Source: Pelagomonas calceolata (taxonomy: Eukaryota > Sar > Pelagophyceae > Pelagomonadales > Pelagomonadaceae). Taken from it: 64,000 nt of DNA. The stretch spans positions 5,952,001 to 6,016,000 of the forward strand of contig CAKKNE010000001.1 in the NCBI GenBank assembly GCA_918797485.1, given 5' to 3'. Every line of letters starts with the position of its first letter. Position 1 is the stretch's first letter. Under the pieces are notes generated by a model. The model saw only the letters and a list, made by a program, of their open reading frames with translations. It was not told the DNA's origin and made no database searches. The position numbers and the translations under genes were made by a program. Below are positions 35,744-44,905 of this stretch, in pieces.

Positions 35744-38700
35744 ATGGGCTCCAATGACGAGCACAAGCACCACAAACATAAACATAAACATAAACATAAA
35801 CACAAGCACAAGCACAAGAAGGACAAGGAACCCAAAGCCGACAAGGAGCCGGAAGCGCCCACTCAAAGCGAGGACCCCCTCGCCGCGCTCGACGGCGGCA
35901 TGCTCGACGCGCTCGGCGCGAACCTCATCCAGAAGAACGAGGACCAGAAGGATCCCGATGAAGAGAAGAGGAAGGAGGAGGAACGCATCAAGAATAAAAA
36001 TTTGGACAAGTTTGCCATAACCAATTTAACCAATAAACTGAGCAAGAACCTGGCCACGAAATTCAAGTTGGCGCATAAAAATGTGGACGAAGACGGGAAG
36101 AGAGTCGACTTGTTGGTCGTAGACCAGGTCACGTCCACTTCTTGCAGATTAAGGTGGACGCGGCCGAAGACAACATATAAGCTCCATGGCGCGCGCATCA
36201 TGATGCGCGAGAAGGAGGTCAAGCCGGGCGTCGAGGGCATCTTCCGAGCCGTCGTGGACCACACGCACGATGCGGAAGGTCGAGTACGCACGGTGGTCGG
36301 TCTGAGGCCGGACACGGAGTACCAGTTCCAGGTCGCGTCGATCCACGATCTCCCGCAGAAGATCCCGAAGGACTACCCGCGCGACGGCCCGGAGTTGCCG
36401 CCGCGACCGATGATCGTCGACGGGACGAAGTGCACGTCGTCCATCATCCGGACGGCTCGCGCCAATTACATAAAAGCCTTCTTCTTCGAGGACCCGGAGG
36501 ACGCGCGGCGGGCCTGGAGCGTGTTCTTTGGCATCTATGACGATAAGAACAGCACTGGAAGGGATTTGAACGCGGTTGGTAGTGGTGATCAGTTCGTACT
36601 CGCGCAACAACTCACGATAGGCCAGACGGACCCCTGGGAGCTCTGGGAGGAGGGCGCGGTCGAGGGCGACAAGCCGCGGCCGCCGTGCATGACGGGGCGC
36701 CAGTGCATGCAGTTGCATCTTCCTGGCGGGTTGCACGGCGGGTGCTTCGCCGAGATCGAGGCGCGCGAATCGCGAAGGTATCGGGCGGAGCTGTACGTCT
36801 ACCACGACATGGAGGGCGGCAAGAACGTGGAAGATTTACCTGGGCGATGCGGTTGTCGCCTCATCAGTTTCGATGGGAGGGATCAGTACCGAACGTCGAA
36901 GCGAGCGCGCTCGAACAAAGAATGGGAGCGATTGGCGGTGGAGTTCATCGGCACGCCCGGCGACAAAGCGATCATCGCCGTGCAAGGCGACAAGAGTTTT
37001 GGAGGCGTCGTGTTGATAGACGCGTGTCGGATCTTTTTGTTGGGAAGAGACGAGATCGGCGACACGTGTGCGGAGCTCGAAGCGGCGGTGGAAGAACCTC
37101 GAATCAACAAGAACGGCGTGCTGCGGGTTAGTATTGTGGAGCTCGTCAACATCCCGCGCTTGGCGGGAGAACCGCCGCCCGCGCGGACCAGTGTCTCATT
37201 TCTCGGCGATGCCGCTGCCGTGCTGGCTCCATCGAGCGGTATTGAGCAGGCGTCGCGGCGATGGCGTGGAGGTCGACGCGACGCCAGAACAGCCACGTTC
37301 TCACTGATCGATCCGCGCCCAGGTCCTACCGGAAGAGGTCTACCTCGACCCCGACGAGGAGGACGACCTCATGGCCGACGACGTCCGCGACGAGGACTAC
37401 TACGCGGCCCGCGCCGTGCCTAGAGACCCGAAGAAAAAGAAAAAAAAGAAAAAGGACAAAAAGGAGCGCCCGACCAAACCGAGGCTGGTCCTCCACTGGG
37501 GCCGGGAGAAACTCGTGGAAACGGACGTGTTCATCAGCCATGCGGACCTCTACGCCAAGGCCCTGACGAAAGGTACGGCAGGCTTAACACCACAGGCTCT
37601 TACAGTAGATCAAGCCCGACCGAAGCTCAAGGAGAACGACCAGACCTTCCACACTTTGAGTTTGAGAAAGGAGAAGAAGGTCGGCATGTTCAAGAAGGAG
37701 GTCCAGCTCGTTGATAAGGTCCTCGAGATCGAGCTCCAAGATACCGCTACCAGAGATGTCGCCGCGAAGGCTAAAAGACGAAAGGTCGACATCGGGCCCC
37801 AGGAACCGCGAGGTCGCATCGCGCGCTTAGCCGAAGAAGAGCGTTTGAGAGCCCTGCAGGCGCGGCGACCGACGCTACTGCAGCGGTTGACCGGTAGTAC
37901 CGAAAAGGAAGGTCCCAGCCTAGAAACGCTCAAAGTCATCGACCCCGAGCAGTACGAACGCGTGAAGGCGGAACAGGACTTTCACGCGCGCATGGAGCAG
38001 GACGCGCAAGACTTGGAAGAGAGGTTAGAACGCGAAACTTTGAATTGGTGGAAGAAGGAGAAACAGTTAGTGGACTTGCGGGCGCAAGCGGTAAGTGGCG
38101 TGAAGCCCCAAACGAAAGACGAGAAGTACGGCGAGAACATGGAGCGGCAGAAGTCGCGCGCGTCTCGCGGGTCCAAGGACGAGAAGCCTACTCAAGAAAT
38201 TGTGGAGAAGCCCGAGGAGGACGAGCTCGACGCGTCGCAGGTGCAGGAATTGGCCCAATTGGTCAAGGATTCCGATGAAGAAGATGAGGAGTCTGTGGAC
38301 CCCCTCGACGACTTCGGGGGCGCGCCGCTCGGTCGACTGCGCCTGACGACGGAAGATTTGTTGAGATGTAGTCCGTATCGGACCTGGTACCGTTTAGAAG
38401 ATGAAACTGGATTAACTCAAATGTGCATCGGACTTATGATAAGGTACTGGGACCCCTACGCGAGAGTACCGAAGTATACCTGTATCCAAGAAGAGTACGC
38501 GCCCAAGGAATCGGTGAGTGAGAAACAGAAGGAGCGAGAGATGCTCGGGAACACGTCGTTTGATGATGAGGCGGCTCTGCGCAAGGCCAATGAAGTGAAA
38601 AGTAGTGTCGGTGCGGTCATGGCGAAGATGGCGACGCGGCCCTTACCGCCGAAACAGCGCGTCAATCAGTTAGGCAAGTTGTTGTACATGCTCGGGTGTT

Positions 38701-41006
38701 CGAGCAACGCTACCGTGACGAGAGCTGGCTTCTCCTGGCCGGACCTGAAAGATATCGAGGCTGCCGAGAAAGCTAGGATCGCACGGGAGAAAATTCGAAG
38801 GGAGTCCGAGGATTATGTGTCTTCCGAGGAAGAGCAAGAAGAGTCGGACGATGATGTGGATGAGGAGGCGAAGGCCGCGGAGGCGGCTCGGTTGTTGCGG
38901 GAGGCCGAAGCTCGAGCGGCCAAGGAACGGGCGCAAAAGGCCGATCGCACGGACCCCATCGAAGCGCAAATTCGCATTGAGACCATTGAGTTAATTAAGA
39001 GGAAAGCGGAGATGGTGCGCATGGGCGTTTTGGAAGAATGCGTGGCGTCGTTGGCGTATACTCGTACTCGCGCGACGGCGGCGGCTCTGATTTGTGCCGT
39101 CGTCACCTTGCCTAGAGACGTCGTCGCTCGTTCGGCAGACATGCAAAAAGTCGTGGCCAAATTGCAAAAGGCCGTCAGGAGCATGGGCGTGCTCGACTTT
39201 TGTGAAGAAGCCACCGATAGCTATACGATGCGCGTGCAGGGTGCTGGTGGATCTGGGAAGGACTGCGACGAGGACGCGGCGCAAGATCCCAGTCGTGCGA
39301 CGCAGCCTCTGGGTAATGTGGCGCGCGCGGTGGTGCACGCGATGTCGTCGACCGGTCGCGTCGCGCCGCAGCCTTGTCCTGATATCGTGCTGGCGGGTTG
39401 CTTGGTGGCCGTGGTCTTCGGCGGGGCGAAGCGAGCTCTGCTCCAGGCTTTTTCCGAAAGGCCCAATCTCTTCCCTTGTTTAGCCTACGCGGTCAAGGAA
39501 GGTATACCGATAGCGAAGCGCTGTCTGCGCGACTTAAATCTGCACCACCACTTCCCGAAGCAGGTCGTCGACGTGTATTTGAGGTATAGGCCGCTGGTAC
39601 CGCTCATCTCGAAGCCTGGTGATGATGTATTAGCTATTCCACCCCGACGGGAGTACTGGCGCTGCCCGTCGCTCGAAGAACTAGATGAGGACGAACGGGA
39701 CAACCGCATGAAGAAGGAGTGTAGATGGGCGCGGCGGCGAGCTCGGGCCGCCGAGAAACATAGGTCAATTGTGGGCGCATACCCTCGAAGAGTTAGAGTT
39801 GCCAAGCTCAACCGCGCACCGAGAGATGGCGAGCCCTACAAGCCCATGAAGTCGTCGCCCATGTACGAGAAATTAGTAAGGGACTCGACACCCAGTGGGG
39901 GGTTAGCTTTTCACACCGAAGATAGTAGACGACCGGACATCGAGTTCGTGCCGGTCGCCTACGACAAGCTACCCGACGGGTGTCTGGAGGAACTGGACAA
40001 GCAGATGAAGCTCATTGCGAAGGGCGATCGAAGGAAGAGCCTGACGGGCGGCCAGCAAAGACAGCGGAGGAGGCCGATGAACCGCCACGACCGCGCCAAG
40101 GCCATGGAGCTGCGCGAGAAGATGTTACGAGACGGCAAGAACACGCGCGCCGAGCAGGACGACTTGGACGACCGCTTCGAGCGCGCCTTTCGGAGAGCTT
40201 CCTTCGACGATGAAAGTGATGCTTCCGACGGCTCCGACGACTCGCTGTCGAGTGACGCGTCGGCGGAGACGCGGCGCAAGCACAAGCTCGCCAAGGAGCG
40301 GCGGCTGCGGGGCGAGGCGGGCAACGCGGCCGAGGGGTCGACGGCGGCTTTTGCGTTAGGTAAAAGCTGGGCGCGGCGGTTTTCTTCTAGAAAATCGCAG
40401 GACGAGAAGGCCCGGAGCGGCGCCGCCGCCACGGCGGCGGACTCGGTCAACGTTTTTGCGGTGAAGCGCCTCGAGGCGTCGGCTCCGGCTCCGGCTCCTG
40501 CGCCCGCGCCGGCGCCGGGCGCATCCGTCGAGGAGGGCGAGGCGGCGCCCTCGCCAGTATCCAAGGGCACGACGAAGGGCATGTTCTCGGCCCTGTCCAT
40601 GAAGGGCAAGTGGCGGGGCATGGCCCTGAGCGCTCCGTTACCGGAGCCCGGCGGCGAGAAGCGAGGAGGCCTCCTGAAGCGACTGGGACGGCGCCTGACG
40701 CGGGGCTCGAAGGAGGATGCCGATGATGAAGCGCCGGTGATGATGGAAATCGTGGCCGGCGAGGTCTACGACGACTGCCTGCCGGCGTGCCGCGGCCTCG
40801 ACGGGCGGCTCCACGTGCGGGGCCACCACGCGCTCTGCCCGCACTACCAGGAAAACTTCCCTCCGCCGGCGGCCGCGCCGGCACCCGCGCCCACGCCAGA
40901 AATCCCGAAGCGGAAGCAGATCGTCTTCGCTGATGATTTGACAAGCGACGAGGAGGACGCTTCCCCGGCGAAGGGCGGGGACCTCTGGAAGGAGTCGATG
41001 TTCTAA
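35744..41006 (+). CDS. Large FN3 protein with His-Lys repeat, two exons
   Basis: I join exon 35744-37192 to exon 37323-41006 (1,710 residues); the second exon is in frame from its first codon (VLPEEVYLDPDEEDD). Residues ~8-26 are an HKHKHK tract. Residues ~125-205 form an FN3 domain (VDLLVVDQVTSTSCRLRW to VVGLRPDTEYQFQVASI). Residues ~225-440 look like a jelly-roll/galactose-binding-like region (MQLHLPGGLHGGCFAEIEA, RYRAELYVYHDM). The second exon begins acidic with a Lys run and is then mainly helical and charged, with MGVLEECVASLAYTR-type helices and an Ala-Pro repeat near the C-terminus (about 1530-1545). There is no TM. The family is not recognised; a cytoskeletal or flagellar scaffold is possible. 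The intron is a decayed introner. Confidence 0.75.
35771..35818 (+). repeat. AAACAT/ACAAGC hexanucleotide microsatellite in coding sequence
   Basis: About four AAACAT units run into ACAAGC units, encoding alternating His-Lys. AT-rich hexamers in a GC-rich gene suggest recent replication slippage. The array length is a multiple of 6, so the frame is kept. Confidence 0.85.
37193..37322 (+). mobile_element. Introner copy D (intron of the large FN3 gene)
   Basis: This intron carries the introner core (GAGCAGGCGTCGCG, then GATGGCGTGGAGGTCGACG) and an upstream block (TCATTTCTCGGCGATG) also found in copy A. Its orientation relative to the gene is opposite to copies A, B and C. The acceptor is CGCCCAG, and the phase-0 donor is GTCTCA at 37193. 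Its end sequences have drifted, no clean target duplication is left (GTCTCATT versus GTCCTACC), and part of the left end is missing, so it is an older copy. Confidence 0.7.
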
Positions 41007-41063
41007 GTTCTTTTTGTGTGTTACACTTTTACTCGGGGTGGGGGTGGGTGGGGAGGAATGCAT

Positions 41064-41429
41064 CTACGCGATGAGCACGGAGACCAGCGCGGCGACGGCC
41101 GCGGCGACCGAGATTCGGCGCGCCGGCGCGGCGTCCGTGTTGCAGATGCTGACGCCGCATGACGTCGACTCGCACTTGGTTCCGTAGAACGCCCAGTCCA
41201 GGTCAAACGGCCCACAGAAGAAGCAACTGAGGCGGCGGCCTCCTCCGTCATCGTTCCAGGGATCGTCGTCATCGTCGTCATCGTAGTCGCTGTACGGGTC
41301 GGTCACGCACCAGCCGAGGTCCTGGTCGAAGGCGGAGGCGTAGTAGAACATGTAGCTTATATCCACGTCGCTGGACACGTTCCAATTGTTGAGCGGCTGG
41401 TTGAAGAGACAAATTTTCAAAGTCCGCAA
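41064..41429 (-). pseudogene. DUF285 (BspA-like) gene fragment, 3' part
   Basis: The frame reads one DUF285 unit (FNQPLNNWNVSSDVDISYMF, then YYASAFDQDLGWCV). A run of Asp residues, a Cys-containing segment (CESTSCGV) and a C-terminal hydrophobic tail (VAAAVAALVSVLIA) that could be a GPI signal or TM follow. It lacks an ATG and the earlier repeats. The sequence upstream changes abruptly to a tandem 51-bp repeat. The ASAFDQDLGWCV and CESTSCGV phrases are near-identical to the intact gene at 61266-63302, so it is a truncated relative. Its end is convergent with the large FN3 gene, 57 nt away. Confidence 0.7.
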
Positions 41430-41483
41430 AACCCGGAAAAATGGCTGTCCAGCTGTCCTAGCCCGACGGATGGGTCCAGGAGG

Positions 41484-41580
41484 AGCGGGAGCGCCTAGGG
41501 GGGCGCGCGACGTAACTAACCCGAACCCGGCTATAGCGGGAGCGCCTAGGGGGGCGCGTGACGTAACTAACCCGAACCCG
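41484..41580. repeat. Two tandem copies of a ~51-bp repeat
   Basis: The phrase AGCGGGAGCGCCTAGGGG, followed by GGCGCG(C/T)GACGTAACTAACCC, occurs at 41484 and again at 41535 with one or two changes. The array sits between the truncated DUF285 fragment and the next minus-strand gene, right where the DUF285 frame ends. Confidence 0.85.
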
Positions 41581-41607
41581 ATCCCAGGTATATGTAAATA
41601 CAGATGC

Positions 41608-42132
41608 TTATTTTTTCAACGCCAACGGGTCCACTTCCCGCGGGTCGTCGCGCATCAAGTCGTAGGCAGGCGCGTCCGCCTGCACCAGGTCGTATCCGAC
41701 GAAGGTCAGGATGTTCTGGACGAGCTCAGGAGGGACTCCTCTCCTCGCCGAGAATAAATCGGTGAGCTGGGGCTTCAGCTCCTTGCGGCGCTTCTGCCGC
41801 TTGCGGATGTCGATAGCTTTGTTTTCCAACGCGACTGCAGCCACGTGTCTCTGCCGCAGCTCGTTCGACGCGCGGCGGTACAGCTCCTTGAGGCGCCGCT
41901 GCTCGCGCGGCTCGGCTCCAACAAGCTCGGCCTCGTGGGCCTCCCGCAGCTGCCGCGCCTCGGCGCGGCGCTGCTCGTCGGCGATGGGGTCCGCGTCGGT
42001 GTACCAGCGGCTCCGCGGCACGTGCTTCTCCAGGCGGTTCGGCCGTTGGGAACCCGGCCCTGTGGGCGGTATGGGCGTCGGATTCGGCGAGGGGGGCCTA
42101 ACCAGCGCGTTAGGCGGCGCGGGCGTCTCCAT
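41608..42132 (-). CDS. Small charged helical protein, hypothetical
   Basis: This protein is 174 residues from the first ATG in frame (42132). The frame is open further upstream from a GTG, which I do not use. It has a Pro-rich N-terminus (PPSPNPTPIPPTGPG), a basic RLEKHVPRSRWYTD segment, a long charged helix (about 60-120, EQRRAEARQLREAHE) and a C-terminal segment VPPELVQNILTFVGYDLVQ. That last piece looks like an F-box-type helix pair, though too short to be sure. Function unknown. Confidence 0.55.
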   Translation of the reverse strand: METPAPPNALVRPPSPNPTPIPPTGPGSQRPNRLEKHVPRSRWYTDADPIADEQRRAEARQLREAHEAELVGAEPREQRRLKELYRRASNELRQRHVAAVALENKAIDIRKRQKRRKELKPQLTDLFSARRGVPPELVQNILTFVGYDLVQADAPAYDLMRDDPREVDPLALKK

Positions 42133-42462
42133 ACTCTCCGGGCGCCTGTCTTCGCGTCGCGGAGGGACTTTTTGCAGCAGTGCTCTCCCTTGGCCTTGAC
42201 GCTTGTACCGAGCCTCTGTAACCGCGGGCAATCCCGGGGCGGACTCGGTAGACCCTTGGGGCTGTGCGCAGCGAGTGGCGAGTCCCTTCACCCGTTATAA
42301 CACGTGTAATCGCCGCGTCGCCCCCGCAGCGTGAAATGTTGCTGGCATCCCTAGTGCCTTACCGCTAGCGGTCGAATCGAGGGCTCCGCCCACTAGTCCT
42401 AGCACCGTAACATCACCCCGAATCGAGAGCCACGACCGGAAGAAGACAGGAACAACAAATTA
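42133..42462. other. Intergenic spacer
   Basis: This 330-nt spacer between two minus-strand genes contains CGCTAGCGG near 42362, similar to the left half of the GTAAGACACTAG motif but without its right half. Otherwise nothing was seen. Confidence 0.35.
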
Positions 42463-43554
42463 CTACTTCGTCTGGAACGCGTTCACCTGCGCCTGCGGGC
42501 ACCGCGCCGCCGTCGCCGCGAGGCTTTCGACGTCGCTCGGCGATAGGTCGAGGCGTAGCGCGCCGAGCGCGTCGCGGACCATGTCGGGCGTGCGCGCGCC
42601 GACGAGCGCGAGCGGCGGCGCCTTGTCACGGCCGCGCGCGCGGAGGCACCAGGCGAGCGACACCTGGCCGACGGTCGCGCCTTTCTCGTTCGCGACGGCC
42701 TCGAGCGCGCCGAGGAGGTCGGCGAGCTTCGGCAGCTGTGTTCTAAACAAAAAGCCGCGGATGCCGTTCGGGAGCCTTGACGCGTCCGCGCCGCGCCGGC
42801 CGAGCGCCGCCGCGTAGGCCGCCGTGTACCTCCCGCTCAGGAGCCCGAGGCAGAGCGGCGAGTAGCCCACGGACGTGACGCCGCAGTCGTCCGCGACGTC
42901 GAAGGAGCCGTCCTCGAGCGGCGCGCGGCACAATAGAGAGAACTGGGTCTGGTGCGTCGCCACGGGCGCGCCCGCCGCGTTGACGGCGTCGACGCCGCGG
43001 CGCAGGCCCCGCGGGCCCAGGTTCGACAGGCCGACGCCCCGGGCGAGGCCGCGGGTCACGCACGCCGCGAGGCCCCTATATACGGCCGGGTCCTGCAGGA
43101 AGCCGAGGCCGTAGGACTCGGCGGACCAGTGCTGGCCGACGAGCGCGACGCCGCCGGTGCGCCTCCCTGATTCCTCGCAGGCCGCGACGAAGTCCTCGGC
43201 TCTCAGCCGCCAGGGGTACGTCGCGAGCTTCGTGTGGACGCACACGTTCGCTGTTGTCTCTGAAAACCGCCCGAGCAGGCTCTCCGCGTTGCCTTCGAGC
43301 TCGCCCGTGCCGTAGGAGTCGCCGCTATCGAAGTAGGAGACGCCATTTTTGGCCGCTGAGCTCCACGCCTCGAGCAGCGCGGCGTCGCGCGCCGGCGAGT
43401 AGTCGTAGAGCAGCCTGTTACCCGCCTGCCACGTGCCGATGCCGAGCGGCACTTGGGTTTTTAGGTCCGTCTGTCCCAGTGACCGCGGCTGCCAGCGCGG
43501 CGCGAGTGCCGAGGCTGTAGTGATCAGTGTCCAGCGGCAACGCATCCGTGTCAT
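42463..43554 (-). CDS. Aldo/keto reductase, likely organelle-targeted
   Basis: The protein is 363 residues from ATG 43554 (a second Met is three codons later). The N-terminal leader (MRCRWTLITTASALAPRW) looks like a signal or transit peptide. The rest is an aldo/keto reductase (TIM-barrel, NADPH-dependent). It shows GIGTWQAGN, the active-site pair in SYFDSGDSYGTG (Asp and Tyr), Lys in VCVHTKLA, and His in LVGQHWSAESYG. NADP-binding SPLCLGLLSGRY and the C-terminal phrase SLAWCLRARG...PLALVGARTPDMVRDALGAL follow. It resembles plant and algal pyridoxal reductase or YhdN-type members. It reduces a carbonyl, but the substrate is unknown. Confidence 0.9.
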   Translation of the reverse strand: MTRMRCRWTLITTASALAPRWQPRSLGQTDLKTQVPLGIGTWQAGNRLLYDYSPARDAALLEAWSSAAKNGVSYFDSGDSYGTGELEGNAESLLGRFSETTANVCVHTKLATYPWRLRAEDFVAACEESGRRTGGVALVGQHWSAESYGLGFLQDPAVYRGLAACVTRGLARGVGLSNLGPRGLRRGVDAVNAAGAPVATHQTQFSLLCRAPLEDGSFDVADDCGVTSVGYSPLCLGLLSGRYTAAYAAALGRRGADASRLPNGIRGFLFRTQLPKLADLLGALEAVANEKGATVGQVSLAWCLRARGRDKAPPLALVGARTPDMVRDALGALRLDLSPSDVESLAATAARCPQAQVNAFQTK

Positions 43555-44046
43555 GAGCTTTGCTTTGCTGCAGTGGGTGTCTTTGACCAATATGCAGTGC
43601 TTTTGGAGCAATGGTTTTGCACGCACAAGCGGGGAACGTTTTTTTCGAGTAATGTGAGCACTGGGCAACCAAATTTGTGCTCAGCGCAATGATCTCGCGC
43701 TTTATTGCCTGCCCAGCCTCTCCTCAGCTGGCACTCTGCTGGCATACTAGCTCCAGGGGACTCACGGGTGCCTCCCCTTAGCCTTGCGAAGGAGACGTCT
43801 CCGACCCTCGCTTCGCCACTGACCTCGTGCGGGTTCATGTGCTGAAATTGCTCGTTCTCGTGTCATATTACCCACATCGCGTCCGCAGAAGTGGGCCACA
43901 CACGTGCAGCGAGCTGAATCCATCGCGCAGCAGTCGCTGTTAGAAGTTCAACGCCTCTCGCTGCCTAGATTTGGGTGTCATCATGACTGGCCCAGCTACC
44001 CAGTTATTCGCGGCGCGCGACGCGGCGCGCGAACGCTGAGCCCGTG
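43555..44046. other. Divergent intergenic region
   Basis: This 492-nt stretch between the aldo/keto reductase and deaminase genes has a lower GC content than the genes. No supported ORF was found. Confidence 0.4.
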
Positions 44047-44739
44047 ATGCCGACGACGCAAACCGCAATAATAGCGCTGGCCGCAGCGGCCGCGGCGGCC
44101 CTCCTCTGGCGCCGCCGCCGCCGCCGCGTGCCGCCGCCCGGCCCGCAACAACCACCACTCGTCCTCGACGCGCGCATGCTCGACCGCGTGCTTTCATCAA
44201 TCGAGGAGGAGATCCTGCCACAAACAAAGACGGAGCTCGCGAAGGGTAACAAAATGTTCGGCGCCGCCGTCCTCGACGCGTTTTCTGGGGACACGGTTGT
44301 GGCGGCCACGAACCTGGAAACGGCCTGCCCGATCCACCACGGCGAGGTCGTAGCTATAGAAAAATGGTCAGAACTCAAAAAGCGGCCGCGGGCGTCGGAG
44401 TGTCTGTTTGTTGCGACGCACGAGCCCTGCTGTTTGTGCGTGAGCGCGATTGTGTGGTCTGGCTTCGAGCGGTGCGTGTTCCTGTTCCCCTACGAGACGA
44501 CGAAGCGCCAGGGCATCCCCCACGATCTCAATATTATGTACGAGCTGTGGCGCGTCGAGCGCTACCAGCGGCGCAACAGATATCTGGCGACGAGCGGCGT
44601 TTCTACTCTGATCGCCGCGCTGCCGCCGAGTTCAGAACGGGCCGACCTCGAGGCGCGCGTCGCGCGCCTGGCGGCGGCCTACGACGCGCTCGCCGATTCC
44701 TATAAAAAGGGCCCGCGCCCGGACGTCGCGTTCGCCTGA
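44047..44739 (+). CDS. Membrane-anchored cytidine/deoxycytidylate-type deaminase
   Basis: The 230-residue protein starts at ATG 44047. An N-terminal hydrophobic helix (7-21, IIALAAAAAAALLW) followed by seven Arg is a type of membrane anchor. The zinc-deaminase motifs are present: HGE (His98, Gly99, Glu100) and PCxxC (Cys128, Cys131). Spacing from HGE to PCxxC is ~28 residues, typical of the guanine deaminase/tRNA-adenosine or CMP-deaminase group. Its substrate (free base, nucleotide or tRNA) cannot be told from this. A cytosolic tRNA or nucleotide enzyme would not need a TM anchor, so the location is notable. No intron. Confidence 0.85.
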   Translation: MPTTQTAIIALAAAAAAALLWRRRRRRVPPPGPQQPPLVLDARMLDRVLSSIEEEILPQTKTELAKGNKMFGAAVLDAFSGDTVVAATNLETACPIHHGEVVAIEKWSELKKRPRASECLFVATHEPCCLCVSAIVWSGFERCVFLFPYETTKRQGIPHDLNIMYELWRVERYQRRNRYLATSGVSTLIAALPPSSERADLEARVARLAAAYDALADSYKKGPRPDVAFA

Positions 44740-44905
44740 CAATTCATCTCACCCGCCGGGCGCGGCGCCCGGCCAATTCGAAAGAGGTTTTGTACATACG
44801 ACCCCCGCAATTCACACCAAATTCACAGAAAACGCCGACACATAGACACGTGACCAGCTGTAGCTAGACACGCGCTATGTAAGTTTTGTATACATCGACT
44901 TAACA

